Source: Chrysopilus asiliformis | Taxonomy: Eukaryota > Arthropoda > Insecta > Diptera > Rhagionidae | DNA: 64,000 bases | Direction of reading: 5' to 3' | Assembly (NCBI GenBank): GCA_964034945.1 | Contig: OZ035963.1 | Location: 44,043,090 to 44,107,089, forward strand | In this document: positions 41,630 through 51,961 of the stretch, in pieces | Layout: every line of letters begins with the position of its first letter | Position numbering within the stretch: position 1 is the stretch's first letter | Notes under the pieces: generated by a model | Seen by the model: the letters and a program-made list of their open reading frames with translations, nothing else | Databases searched by the model: none | Told to the model about the DNA's origin: nothing | Translations under genes and position numbers: made by a program

Positions 41630-42860
41630 CACGGTAAAAACTGGAGTCTAATTTTAAGACTTTTTTTCCTACATATAGGTCAACACCTTTTTGAGCCTAA
41701 AAATTAAACTTAAAAGTTTGAAATTATTTTCCTTTTAAATAGTATTATCCGGTCTAAATTTAAGGTATTAAAATTTAAATTTTAGTCTAAAAAAATCTAA
41801 AAATTAGTTCCAAATTTCTAAAAATTCTCAAATTAAAACCTTACGGTTTAAGTTTAAGATGTCTGAGTCTTAAATTTAGACTGGAATGCTTAAAAAATAT
41901 TCATAAACTTCTAAAATTCGTAAATTATCAAGGTAAATAATACTATCCGGTCTAAATTTAAGACTTAAAAGTTTTAATTTCAAACTGAAATTATTAAAAA
42001 GTAGTTACATTTTTCTAAAACTGACTCAAATTTAGACTTCGAAGTTTAAATTTCAAACCTTTTTTTTATGTTTATCAGGATCTTAGGCAAATTGGCAAAT
42101 TGCCTCTAATGCCGAAGTATTTAGGTCCATGAGCAGAAAAGTTCCAAATTCAAAGCCGAATTATTTTTGCCCTGAGTGGGATTTGAACCACTGCTCTTTG
42201 GATCACAAGGCAAGCACTTAGCTGACTGAGCCATCCACGCCCGCAAATTAAATTCTTAATTTTAGATTAATATGTATAGAAAATATACTCAGACTTCTAA
42301 AATAAACCAATTCCAGACTTTACTTTCTAAATTTTAAAATAATGAGTTTTAATTATAGGCTGAAATGATTAAAAAGTAGTCACAATTTCCTAAAACTGAA
42401 TAAATTGTAGACTTTGAAGTTTTGTTTTTAGACCGAAAAGTCGAATTCGAGCATCGCGACTTTTCTAAAAATTGACCGACCGACTGATGAATTTGAAAAA
42501 GAAAAATAAACTGAAAAGACTAAATATTAGACAAAAAGTTTAATTCAATTTTATCCGAATTGAAGTAAAACTTACAAGGTTTAGTTCTCAAACTTATAGG
42601 TCTAATATTTCGATTAAAAGTCTAGAAATAAGGCGGAGAGGTTTAAAACAAATTTTTAAGAAAGAAAAAGTTTACTTTTTAAACTATAGTCTTAAAAATA
42701 AACCGAAACTCACTAAATATTAAACTTTTCGACTAAAATATACTCTAAACTTTCAAAAAGTTTTAAAAATAGAGAAAATAGTTTAAAATTCCACTAAACT
42801 TTCAAAAGTTTAAAAAATTGAAGGAAAAAGTCTTAAAATTAGACTCCAGTTTTTACCGTG
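41630..42860. mobile_element. TA-flanked transposon with 36-bp inverted ends and tRNA-like insert
   Basis: The ends begin CACGGTAAAAACTGGAGTCT and pair over about 36 bp, flanked by TA. The interior consists of many diverged AAGTTTAAATTT/TTTAGTCTAAA words in both orientations and no frame. A tRNA-like sequence sits at 42169-42243. Confidence 0.75.
42169..42243 (-). tRNA. tRNA-like sequence (pseudogene or SINE head)
   Basis: On the minus strand TGGCTCAGTCAGCTAAGTG resembles an A box and GGTTCAAATCCCACT a B box with a perfect GGTTCAAATCC core. The T arm (GTGGG/CCCAC type) pairs well. The anticodon loop could be GTGATCC with anticodon GAT, but its stem has mismatches and position 37 is not a purine. 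The acceptor stem is weak. I judge it a degenerate tRNA or tRNA-derived element, not a working gene. Confidence 0.45.
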
Positions 42861-42862
42861 TA

Positions 42863-43165
42863 GTTTATTTTAATTTTAGTTATTATTAAAACACAGTTTT
42901 ATATATTATTTTAGTTATTATTAAAACACATTTTTATTATTATTGTTATGTTAAAACTGAACTTCACTATTTAACACTGATCATCGACAATTGAATAAGT
43001 TGAATGAAAATTTTTGATTAGTATTAAAAATTATTACAGTTAAAAAGTAACTTGATTATTCAAAAATTAAAAAGGGAAAGTATTTTAAATTCAAAGTATT
43101 TTAAAATTCAAAGTGTTTCAAATTAAAAATAGTTTTGTACTAAAAATGATAGTGTCACCACAGTA
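42863..43165. other. AT-rich stretch with TATTATTAAAACACA repeats
   Basis: TTTTAGTTATTATTAAAACA is repeated directly around 42872-42930. ATTCAAAGTATTTT words recur near 43080-43120. No gene is seen. Confidence 0.5.
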
Positions 43166-44122
43166 GGGGAGACCGGGTATGGTTGTCACATTTTTTGTTC
43201 TTTTGTATTTTTAGTGGCCATGTTCTTAGTTTAGCAGGATTTTTATATATCAGTCGATAATATACTTATTCTAGTTTAAAAATAAATAAAGACTTTTTCT
43301 CTAGCATTATCTATTGAGGAACAATTATAATTTTTTTGAAAAAATAAAAGTGTGACTTTTAACCCCGTGTCAGGGATGGTTGTCACAGTGTCTGGGGTAG
43401 GTAGTCACTTAGCAAATTAAAGGGGGAATATAAAAATAAATACTTATTTAAATCAAATGAGTATCTTTATTAAAGGTAAAATGTTGTATGTAATTAATTT
43501 TACCCAAGAAAAGAACGAAAAATGTCTTATTCTTAATAAAAAACAATAACCAAAATTTTTATTCATAATAATAATAAAAAAAATGCATAATTCATAATAA
43601 AAAACAATAACCAAAATTCTGGTAACGAAAATAACAAAAATATAATCATAGTAAGTCTATAATTTCTTTGGACGTAATTTTTTTTAATTCAAAATACCTA
43701 ACTTAATGGAATTATATGAGACTACCAACCCCAGTCAACCTGAGACAACCTGCCCCAAAACACATTTTTGTACATAACCTCCCAAAATAAAGTTCAATCA
43801 ATGTTTATTTGAAAAATCATATAACAATATCATGAAACACATATTTAACATCATAAATACACGAAAAGGTATGTTACTATGTATTATTTAATTATGCTTA
43901 CGAGACTCGACACAGATGCACAAAAAATTACTTTCGCTGTCAAAAAAAAACAATTGCATATATCTACGTCACTGCATTTTAGAGCAGGCTGAAGTGAAGT
44001 AGGTAGAGAAGTGTTGCTATAGCAATCATTCGACGCCGATTAATAAACTCATTCGTTCGTTCAGTTTTCTGTTATGGCCGCTGTGACAACCAACCCGTGT
44101 GACAACCATACCCGGTCTCCCC
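43166..44122. mobile_element. TA-flanked MITE-like element with GGTTGTCACA motifs
   Basis: Ends GGGGAGACCGGGTATGGTTG pair with the inverse at 44100-44122, flanked by TA and extending to about 29 bp. GGTTGTCAC and GGTAGTCAC recur inside the left end, and CAACCTGAGACAACCTG inside the right, as likely binding sites. The interior lacks a frame. Confidence 0.75.
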
Positions 44123-44124
44123 TA

Positions 44125-44495
44125 CTCCCTCCCCAGTGAACGATAAAAAAATTTATACCATTTAAAAATTTAATTTATTTAACGGGAATGAGATGCCTTA
44201 CAAAATCGAATCTTTTTTCTTATACCTGAAGAATTTGGAAGTTTAGTAGTTTGTCGTGTTGTGTTTCTACTAAACACACCGAGTGGACATATACACTGTT
44301 TATGTATAAGAAAACACTTTTGTAGTTATGATTTCATTAATTGGTACTAACACTTTTTAACATAACAATCGTAAATTGACTTTAACACTTTTCAATATTA
44401 TAATTGTTGAACTTACAATAAACTGTACTTAAAATTTCCTAATTACTTTAATCAACACGTCCGGCTACTGTCGTGACCAAATCAGAACTCTCCGT
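44125..44495. other. Unassigned AT-rich stretch
   Basis: AACACTTTT...AACATAACAATCGTAAA words repeat loosely near 44350-44400. Nothing else is recognised. Confidence 0.4.
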
Positions 44496-44509
44496 TTCCT
44501 AAGTTGATC

Positions 44510-45343
44510 AAAAGAGGGTCCTGATCATTACAGGAATGCTAGGAGAACCGACTGGATTAAATTCTCAGAGGAAATAAGGCGGGAGACAGTTGGTCCGAAT
44601 GGACCCACACCCCTCACCGCTTCTTCCATTGAGAAAGTGGTAGGGAAAATTAAAATTAAGCCTTTAACGCTTCCTGTCCGGTAACACGCAGTACAAAAAG
44701 CTCGACCACCCCATGGTGGAGTTGAGATCTATGGCAACTGCGAGAACAGACTAGGAAACTGTTTAATAAGGCAAAGTCTACGAAGAGCGAAGAAGCTTGG
44801 ACCAACTACAAGGCCAGCTTCAATGAGTATAAGAAAGAGATAAGGAGAGCCAAGTGGGCATCGTGGAAAGATTTTAGTTGCTCAATCGAGGATACACATG
44901 ATGCTGCCAGACTCTGAACACCCTTCTTAGACTGAGCAGGACCTCCGTAAGGCTACTCACAGGCTTAATCACGGGGCACTGTCCCCTTGGCGCTATGGCC
45001 AGAAGGTGGGGCGCGGCCGTAAATGATTTTTGCCGCAGTTGTGGTGACGAGGAGGAGCCGGAGACCGTGAAACACTTACTCTGTGGGTGTCCAGCCCTAC
45101 AAGCACGCCGATATGGGACGCTTGGGGCCAGATTTTATAGAGGCCTGACGGAGCTTGGCAACCACCCACTCGAGGATATGCTGAGCTTCGTCAACAAGTC
45201 GGGCTGGTTCAAATAGGATCAGCTAGTTTGATGAAAGGTCTTATGAGTACTGAAGATAACACAATGGGCCTGTAAGCCTCCAAGTGTAGCGCTGTGTTCA
45301 TGCCTGGGCGCGAGCGGATTTCTTAACCTAACATAACCTAACC
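44510..45343 (+). mobile_element. LINE (Jockey/LOA-like) with large deletions and 14-bp target duplication
   Basis: The insertion is bracketed by TTCCTAAGTTGATC (44496-44509 and 45344-45357), a 14-bp duplication typical of target-primed insertion. The left part derives from the endonuclease-RT linker of ORF2, and the right part is the C-terminal end plus 3' UTR. RT itself is deleted. The tail is CTTAACCTAACATAACCTAA rather than poly-A. Confidence 0.75.
44540..45216 (+). pseudogene. LINE ORF2 remnant: linker joined to C-terminal zinc knuckle
   Basis: In changing frames the left part reads SEEIRRETVGPNGPTPLTAS, SIEKVVGKI and then EAWTNYKASFNEYKKEIRRA followed by KWASWKDF, typical of the region between endonuclease and reverse transcriptase in Jockey/LOA LINEs. 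At about 44926 it jumps to LLTGLITGHCPLGAMARRWG, the RNase H-like/C-terminal section. A CCHC-type knuckle follows: C-x2-C (CRSCGDEE) ... KHLLCGCPAL. It ends FVNKSGWFK and TAG at 45214-45216. Confidence 0.75.
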
Positions 45344-45357
45344 TTCCTAAGTTGATC

Positions 45358-45828
45358 GACATGAGTTTACCTCGGTTTGACGTCATTTACATTTATTGCA
45401 ATATTGGTTATTTCCCAATATTGCTGACATTGCAATTGGGTTCAATGACGCCAATAACCCGAAGTCGTTATTTCATGTCGATGAACTCAAGAAACGTTTA
45501 CGAGGCAGAATGCGGTAATGTTGCAACTTGCTATTTGGAAATAACTGCATGTTAATATATTTTGTTATTTCCAAGTCCCCATTACCACAGTTGAACAGAG
45601 GATACGAGAATTCATAACACTATTTGTCTCCAGTTCATCAACATTATCTGTAAAACACGGTTTAAGTCTGTCAATAGATACATTACCTTTTTTATTTTTT
45701 TAGAGTTCTCGGGATATTTGAAAAAAATATTTTTTACATATTTGTTCCGAAACTAAATATTGCAGAGGAAAAATGTATGTTGATCATACCTGATATTTTT
45801 TAAAGTAGGCTATTCTATATAATGAACT
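45358..45828. other. Unassigned; host sequence of the LINE insertion
   Basis: GCAATATTGG and CCAATATTGC words form a loose inverted repeat around 45398-45425, and TATTTGGAAATAACTGCATG is followed by TTATTTCCAAGT. No gene or clear element ends. Confidence 0.3.
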
Positions 45829-47470
45829 AGCAGACCCTACGTTGCCAGCTAAAAGTTTTTTGTATAAATTTTAGAATGCCAAAAAACCATAAATAACTTA
45901 AAAAGTTTTGGGAAAAAATGTTATCCTTACGGGACCTTCCGTTTCGAATTTTGAAATTCCAACACCGGATTGATCAGCGACCCCAAAAACCCCCGAAGGC
46001 CGATTTTCCCATAAAAAACTGGAAAAAGGATATTTGTATTATCCTTACAGGACCTTCCGTTTCGAATTTTGAAAATCTAATACCGGATTCGTGGTCAGCG
46101 ACTCCAAAAACCCTATAATGCCAATTTTCCGGGGAAAAACGGGAAAAAGGATATGTGAGTTATCCTTACAGGACCTTCCGTTTCGAATTTTGAAAATCTA
46201 ATACCGAATTCGTGATAAGCGACCCCAAAACCCTATTCGTGGTTAGCGACCCCAAAAACCCTATAATGCCAATTTTCCGGGGAAAAACGGGAAAAAGGAT
46301 ATGTGAGTTATCCTTACAGGACCTTCCGTTTCGAATTTTGAAAATCTAATATCGGATTCATGATCAGCGATCTCAAACATGCCAATTTTCCCGGGGTATA
46401 ATGGGAAAAAGGATATTTGCGTTATCATTTCAGGAACTTCCGTTTAGAATTTTGCAAATCTAATACCGGATTTGTGATCAGCGACCCCAAAAACCCCATA
46501 ATATCGATTTCTCCGGAGAAAAATGATATTTACTTTATCCTTGCAGGACCTTCCGTTTCGAATTTTGAAATTCTAATACCCGATTCGTGGTCAGCGACTC
46601 CAAAAACCCTATAATGCCAATTTTCCGGGGAAAAACGGGGAAAAGGATATGTGAGTTATCCTTACAGGACCTTCCGTTTCGAATTTTGAAAATCTAATAC
46701 CGAATTCGTGATAAGCGACCCCAAAACCCTATTCGTGGTTAGCGACCCCAAAAACCCTATAATGCCAATTTTCCGGGGAAAATTGGGAAAAAGGATATTT
46801 GCGTTATCCTTACAGGAGTTTCCGTTTAGAATTTTCAAATTCCAACAACCAACTCGTGATCAGCGACCACGGAAACACCCTAAAGCCAGTTTTTCGGAGA
46901 CAAAATTAGAAAAAGGGTATTTGCGTTATCCTTTCAGGACTTTCCATTTAGAATTTTAAAAATCTAACACCGGATTCGCGATCAGCGACCCCGAAAACCT
47001 CCTTATGTCGATTTTTCCCAGGAAAAACGGGAAAAAGGATATTTGCGTTATCCTTAAAGGACCCTCCGTTTCGAATTTTTAAATTCCAACAGCAGAGCCG
47101 TGATTAGCGACCCCAATAACCCTATAATGCAAATTTTTCCGGGGAAAAATGGGAAAAAGGATATTTGCGGTATCCTTACAGGACCTTCCGTTTCGAATTT
47201 TGAAAATCTAATACCGGATTCGTGATCAGCGACCCCAAAAACCCTATAATGCAAATTTTTCCGGGGAAAAATGGGAAAAAGGATATTTTCATTATCCTTA
47301 CAGGACGTTCCGTTTCGAATTTTAAAAATCTACATAGCTAAAAACCTGCTCCTGGCAACACAGATCATTTTGCAAAAAACCGCGTAAAAATCGGTCCAGT
47401 AGTTTTTGAGTTTTGTAATCTCAAACGAACAAACAGACAAACTTCCATTTTTATATAGATATATAGACTA
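45829..47470 (+). mobile_element. Tandem-repeat element C (GGATAT...TTATCC units)
   Basis: It begins near GAACTAGCAGACCCTACGTT and ends with AATCGGTCCAGTAGTTTTTG, AAACGAACAAACAGACAAAC and a TATATAGATATATAG run. Between them are about twelve units of 110-120 bp carrying CCTTACAGGACCTTCCGTTT, CAGCGACCCCAAAAACCC and TTTTCCGGGGAAAAA. It lacks the palindromic 5' domain of elements A and B. The framing (CTAGC-start, GGTCCAGTAGTTTTTG, CAAACAGACAAAC) matches a dispersed insect repeat type whose mechanism I cannot determine. Confidence 0.65.
45895..47330. repeat. Tandem array of element C, about twelve diverged units
   Basis: TTATCCTTACAGGACCTTCCGTTTCG recurs with substitutions about every 110-125 bp. 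The pair at 46140-46330 and 46620-46790 shares a longer-range duplication containing GTGGTTAGCGACCCCAAAAA, so multi-unit blocks have been copied. Units are more diverged than in A or B. Confidence 0.8.
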
Positions 47471-48120
47471 GCTCTCGAAATAGTGAACAAAATTTATGAA
47501 AATCAAAAATCTAATCTCAAATATTTATCAAATCTTTCAATAACTGAATATGGACCTGTGTATGGTGCTTGTAATGCATATTTTAAAGAATCTGTTCGTA
47601 GAAAAACACGTGAACAATTTTTAAGATCTTTAGAAACAAAAATTGACTTAACACTTTAACTGCCACGTCAGTCAAACAGACCTGACACCTAATTATACAC
47701 AACGGCCACAATGAAAATTATTAAAGTGTTCTCTGCAACCGCAACGATTTTTTGTAGTTGCACACATTTTATGGTAATAAAATTACATTTAGGTATAATT
47801 TTGTTTCAATTTTTTGAAGTGATAACTTCTTTAGGCGCGTTGGGCGATTTTTGGATGGGTAAAAACTTATGGTTTGGCGTCAGCATCAAAACGTGACGCT
47901 TTCCACATTGGAAAACCTTTCAACTTCCAAAGCTTTAAGCTTCAACTTCCACATTGGAAAACTTTTAAAAAAAGCACCTCAACTTCCAAAGCTTTCTGTT
48001 ATGGTTTTTTCGATAAAAAAAACGGTCAGCTCCACTTTTTCAAATTTTTCAGGAGAGACAAAAAACATATTAGCGTGAAATTTTTGCTCTGGGACAAAGT
48101 TAACAATTTACAGTTTAAAT

Positions 48121-49179
48121 CAGGCTTGTCCAACCTGCGGCCCAAGACATGTTTGCATGAGGCCCAACAAAAATTGATATATTTAAAAACTTTATGAATT
48201 AATGAAGTTTAAATTACTTAAAATTGTTAACTAAGTCTGTATATACAGTAATCCCCCGCTTTACGGACGGGATGCGTTCTACGGAAACTGTCCGTATATC
48301 GAAAATCCGTAAAACGAAACCTATTTTAGTATGAGATTGTACTGGGAATAAATAGATTTGTTCCAATTAATAGAAATGTCCGTAAAAAGAAACCTATTTT
48401 AGTATAAGATCGTATTAAAAATAGATAGATGCGTACCAAAAAAATCCGTAATATGAAACAGATTAGTATAATATATTAAAATGATTATTTAACCACAAGA
48501 ATAATGAGAAAACTATATAATTATAGAAAAAAAATATTTATACTACTTGAAATGGAGCATAAATCAATTGAATATGTTAAAACCAACAAAATATTATGGG
48601 ACAAATCATGCCGCGGACAAAAAAACGTAGCTGTTTCTACGTAGGTTTCTGCTAGTTTCGTCAGAATTCAAATTTCATTGTGGGACAGAAAGCAGATTCT
48701 GCTTCTGCTGCTGCTTCTGCCTCTGCTGCTGCCTCTGCCCAATTGGAGTTCTCGCTTAAGAATAGCAAATAGATTTTTTAAAAATACATCGCACTGCAGT
48801 TTTTTATTGCCTTTTTTTAATTCTCTTTTGTGTATACACAAAATGTGTCAGAAATTTTGGAGAAATTAAGTATGTACATTTACAATAAATACAACGTAGT
48901 TATGGAGGACTTTTTCTTGATTTTTTTCTGTGATTCAAAAAAAATTTTTTTTTGTCCGTAATAGCGAATTTTTTATCCGTATAGCGAATTTGTTCCTATA
49001 TTAGTCATGTCCGTAACTTCGAATTTCCGTAAAACGAGCGTCCGTATAGCGGGGGATTACTGTATTCTACGTTTTTTACTAATCAGCTATCTTTAGGGTT
49101 AGTATATTTTATTTGTGGCCCAATACAACTCGTCTTCTCCCAATGTGGCCCACGAAAGCTGAAAGGTTGGACACCCCTG
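48121..49179. mobile_element. hAT element, 8-bp duplication GTTTAAAT, inside the piggyBac-like element
   Basis: Ends CAGGCTTGTCCAACCTGCGG and, on the right, GAAAGGTTGGACACCCCTG are flanked by GTTTAAAT (48113-48120 and 49180-49187). GGCCC words flank both ends. Apart from about 120 bp at each side it is occupied by a pogo-like MITE. Confidence 0.8.
48246..49062. mobile_element. pogo-like MITE, TA-flanked, inside the hAT
   Basis: Ends CAGTAATCCCCCGCTTTACG pair with the inverse at 49040-49062 and are flanked by TA (48244-48245 and 49063-49064). GTCCGTAAA(A)CGAA words recur on both sides (48300, 48390, 48450, 49010, 49035). A short CTGCTGCTTCTGC run at 48700-48735 is compositional. No transposase. 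Confidence 0.8.
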
Positions 49180-50040
49180 GTTTAAATCAAGCATGTATTC
49201 TTGCATCATTAAAAGCTTTTATTTAGCTTGCCTTCGTGTCTGTTTGTCTGTCAGATCAAATCTTGCAACCCAATTTTGACCCACTTCCACTTGTCCGATT
49301 GACTTGAAATTTTGCACACTTATATAAGTCCGATGACAATACAATATTTTCACTACTTCGTCCTTGTAAGGATAACGGAAGGTCCTGTAAGGATAACGTG
49401 ATTATCCTTTTCTCCAAATTTTCCGGAATCTATTCTGGGGGTTTTTGGGGTCGCTGAATCCGAATCTGTCATTAAAAAGTCAGTAAGGATAACGGAAGGT
49501 CCTGTAAGGATAACGTGATTATCCTTTTCTCCAAATTTTCCGGAAAAAATCTATTCTGGGGGTTTTTGAGGTCGCTAAATCCGAATCTGCCATTAAAAAG
49601 TCTGTACGGATAACGGAAGGTCCTGTAAGGATAACGTGATTATCCGGAAAAAAATGTATTCTGGGGGTTTTTGGGGTCGCTGAATACGATTCTCAAGTTA
49701 AAAAGCCTGTAAGGACATCTCAAATGTAAGGATATATATTCGAAGACTAAAAAGAACAAAATAAAAAACATAAAAATTTTTTTTTAAAAAAAAGCTTTTA
49801 TTAAAAAAGAATGCACTAAAAAGAAAAAAAGAATTTTCTGGACGCTGTGTATCACAAATATAAAAGCTTTTAAAAAGCGAGATAAAGCATAAAACAATAA
49901 AATAAAAATTTTTCTCGCTTTTAAAAAGCTTTTATATTTGTGATACACAGCATCCAGAAAATTATTTTTTTTCTTTTTAGTGCATTCTTTTTTAATAAAA
50001 GCTTTTTTTTAATTTTTTTTTTTATTTTTTTAATTTAATG
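49180..50040 (-). mobile_element. Element A', shorter inverted copy of element A
   Basis: From 49210 (AAAAGCTTTTATTTAGC) the sequence is the inverse of element A. It has the 3' block with GTCTGTTTGTCTGTCAG, about three tandem units (CGGAAGGTCCTGTAAGGATA), and the palindrome at about 49787-50028. Identity to 17021-18347 is high. Having fewer units than A shows that the array changes length between copies. Confidence 0.8.
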
Positions 50041-50540
50041 ATCCGGATAACAGATCCATATGGATCATTAAAAAAAACAGCTAATGTATATATGTAATTG
50101 TTGCTCGGAGTGGCGATAGATATGAAAACCAGACTAATGTTAATGATTTAATTTACAAATTATGAAATATTAATTTTTGATACTACAAATAATTTCAAAA
50201 TCCAAAAAAATTCTGTTATTTCATAGTTTAAGGTTATCACTTCTGTCGGCAGTCCCAATGACTGCTTTGTTTTTTTTCTCTTAGTGCCTTTTTGACTGAC
50301 AACTAAATATTCGAAAAAGGCTTAAAACTATCGTGGCAGTTAGAGTGTTAACCGAATGGTTAGTGGCTGCAGTGGGTCTTATCTCATTAAAAGAATTACG
50401 TAAATTTTGGACCAAATCATTTTGACAAACAAATTTAGAATATTTATGAAGAAAATCACTAGGCAATCGTAAATTTTCTCCATAAACTAACTCTGCCAAA
50501 GAACTCTGAAAATCTTCTTTAAAAACTGCCCGAAATCCTA

Positions 50541-50628
50541 TGACACATGACACATAATTGCTGCTTTAAGAGTTATGACACATAGTTGCTGCTTTAAGAG
50601 TTATGACACATAATTGCTGCTTTAAGAG
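50541..50628. repeat. 35-bp tandem repeat, about 2.5 copies, in the gypsy integrase
   Basis: ATGACACATAATTGCTGCTT with TAAGAGTT is repeated with one variant base. In the minus orientation it duplicates codons for the AIMCHNS region, extending or breaking the integrase frame. Confidence 0.8.
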
Positions 50629-50972
50629 TTCTGTGAAAACGTTCAATTAGACCATTTGCTTTTGGATTATAAGCCGTAGTACGATTTCTTTTAAAACCTA
50701 ATAATTTAGATAGCTCAGTAAACAATTCTGATTCGAACTGAGTACCACGACCTGCTACAATTGTAACTGGAAGACCAAACCTACAAATCCATTCTTTAAA
50801 AATGACATTTGTTACAGTTTCGCTTCGAATGTCAATAATTGGTATAACCTCAGGCCAACGGGTGTAGCGAGCAATAATTGTTACACAATATCTGAATCCT
50901 TCTAATGATGATAAAGGATCTACGATGTCTAAACGAATATGTTCAGCACGTTCGCTAACTAGAGGAAAATTA

Positions 50973-51435
50973 TTGGGAGCGCAACTAAGTTCCCGCTGTT
51001 TGTCAATAGATGGCTCCAGCAACAAGTGTTAGTTGATTTTCACATATCCAAAACGTCATGAACCAAGCTTAGACATATCGTAAACAAACCGTTTTGTAGT
51101 GATTTTGTTTTGGCGTCAAATACTTTTGGTTGTGTGAAAATGTTTTATTTTGCGCCAAATAATCGTCATTTGCGGTAAGTGTTGATATTCTTCTTTCATT
51201 CGAAGAAAACGGCGGCTGAAGCGCATCGAGAGCTCCAAATAGTTTACGGAGATGCTGCTCTAAGTGAAACAACGTGCCGTGATTGGTTCTGTCGCTTCAA
51301 AAACGGTGATTTCGATGTTGACGATCGTCCGCATGAAGGAAGGGCGAAAACCTTCGAAGACGCTGAATTGGAGGCATTCTTCGATGAGGATCCGTGCCAA
51401 ACGCAAGAAGAGCTTTCTTCAGCATTAGGACATTG
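50973..51435 (+). mobile_element. Mariner 5' fragment (Mos1-like group)
   Basis: The left end TTGGGAGCGCAACTAAGTTC with TA at 50971-50972 sits inside the gypsy integrase. The transposase start lies at 51139 and the sequence breaks off at about 51435. The right half is missing. Confidence 0.75.
51139..51435 (+). pseudogene. Mariner transposase, N-terminal DNA-binding part
   Basis: ATG at 51139 opens MFYFAPNNRHLR, then TAA, then the same frame continues LIFFFHSKKTAAEAHRELQI, TTCRDWFCRFKNGDFDVDD and DAELEAFFDEDPCQTQEELS. This is the paired helix-turn-helix region of a Mos1-type mariner, like 35509-35820. It ends in ALGH and TGA where non-mariner sequence begins. No catalytic residues remain. 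Confidence 0.75.
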
Positions 51436-51652
51436 ATTATATACACATAGATATGGAAAGATTTAAAAAAAAATCTTTTCGACTGTTCCCGCAGTGGCGC
51501 TGGCATCAAGAGCTTTGTCTAAGCATGCACAAAATCATTTGCAAAGGGCATTCTCATCAATGCGCACACAAGTAAACAAGTTTTAAGCTCTGCAAGTGTA
51601 GGTCAGCAAACTCGCTTGCGATGGGAGTTGAATGGGCAGGGACGAAGGGAGC
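51436..51652. other. Unassigned stretch before the Copia element
   Basis: AAAGATTTAAAAAAAAATCTTT forms a small hairpin near 51460. No other feature is recognised. GTAAT at 51653-51657 is the Copia target copy. Confidence 0.4.
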
Positions 51653-51657
51653 GTAAT

Positions 51658-51818
51658 TGATGCGCAATCGGTTATCTGAAATATTCTTCGGTGCAGAGTA
51701 AATGAAACACGTCTTGCTTGGTTGACGGTCGAAGCAAAAAGGAGAGAGAGTGGTATTGCTCTTGGTTGCAATTGGACACTCAGTCATATTGCTTTAGACC
51801 ATTTATTCTAATTCAACA
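51658..51818 (-). repeat. Copia 3' LTR
   Basis: In element orientation it starts TGTTGAATTAGAATAAATGG and ends GATTGCGCATCA. The purine-rich GAGTTGGGG lies just upstream as the plus-strand primer site. It differs from the 5' LTR at about 51668 (CGG against CAG on the plus strand). Confidence 0.9.
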
Positions 51819-51961
51819 CCCCAACTCACTGAACATTGGGAAATTTATAATTCAAATTCAGTTAACAAATGTTACTAAACAATTCAATAATTTCTTGACC
51901 CAAGTGGCCGATTACAATATTTAGTTGTGAAATACAATAATTTTAGATAAATTTTCTGTGG

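Larger units (their letters stand above)
47652..50347. mobile_element. piggyBac-like non-autonomous element at a TTAA
   Basis: Tips CACTTTAACTGCCACG and, inverted, CACTCTAACTGCCACG are flanked by TTAA (47648-47651 and 50348-50351). CACT...TGCC tips with TTAA are typical of piggyBac relatives. No transposase frame is visible. The left interior carries two copies of TTCCACATTGGAAAAC/CAACTTCCAAAGCTTT (47905-48000). The hAT at 48121 and element A' at 49213 are inserted in it. Target specificity is confirmed because the flanks rejoin a gypsy integrase. Confidence 0.8.
47503..51025 (-). pseudogene. CsRn1-like gypsy integrase, split by a piggyBac-like element
   Basis: On the minus strand the integrase core runs from about 50972 to 50352: HIRLDIVDPLSSLEGFRYCV (first Asp), WICRFGLPVTIVAGRGTQFE and NPKANGLIERFHRTLKAAIM (Glu). 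The second catalytic Asp is replaced: VAGRG stands where TDRG is expected. The frame continues through AVFKEDFQSSLAELVYGENL and NEIRPTAATNHSV to the TTAA at 50348. It resumes at 47651 with FVSKDLKNCSRVFLRTDSLK and the GPY/F motif PYTGPYSVIERFD, ending TGA near 47503. The two parts join in frame across the insertion. A 35-bp triplication at 50541-50628 also breaks the core. Confidence 0.8.

Noticed and set aside
42169..42243. A functional tRNA-Ile gene
   Set aside because: The anticodon stem has mismatches, position 37 is not a purine and the acceptor stem is weak; kept only as a tRNA-like sequence.
48678..48869. Leu-rich frame (repeated CTGCTGCTTCTGC)
   Set aside because: It is a simple CTG/CTT repeat within a pogo-like MITE.
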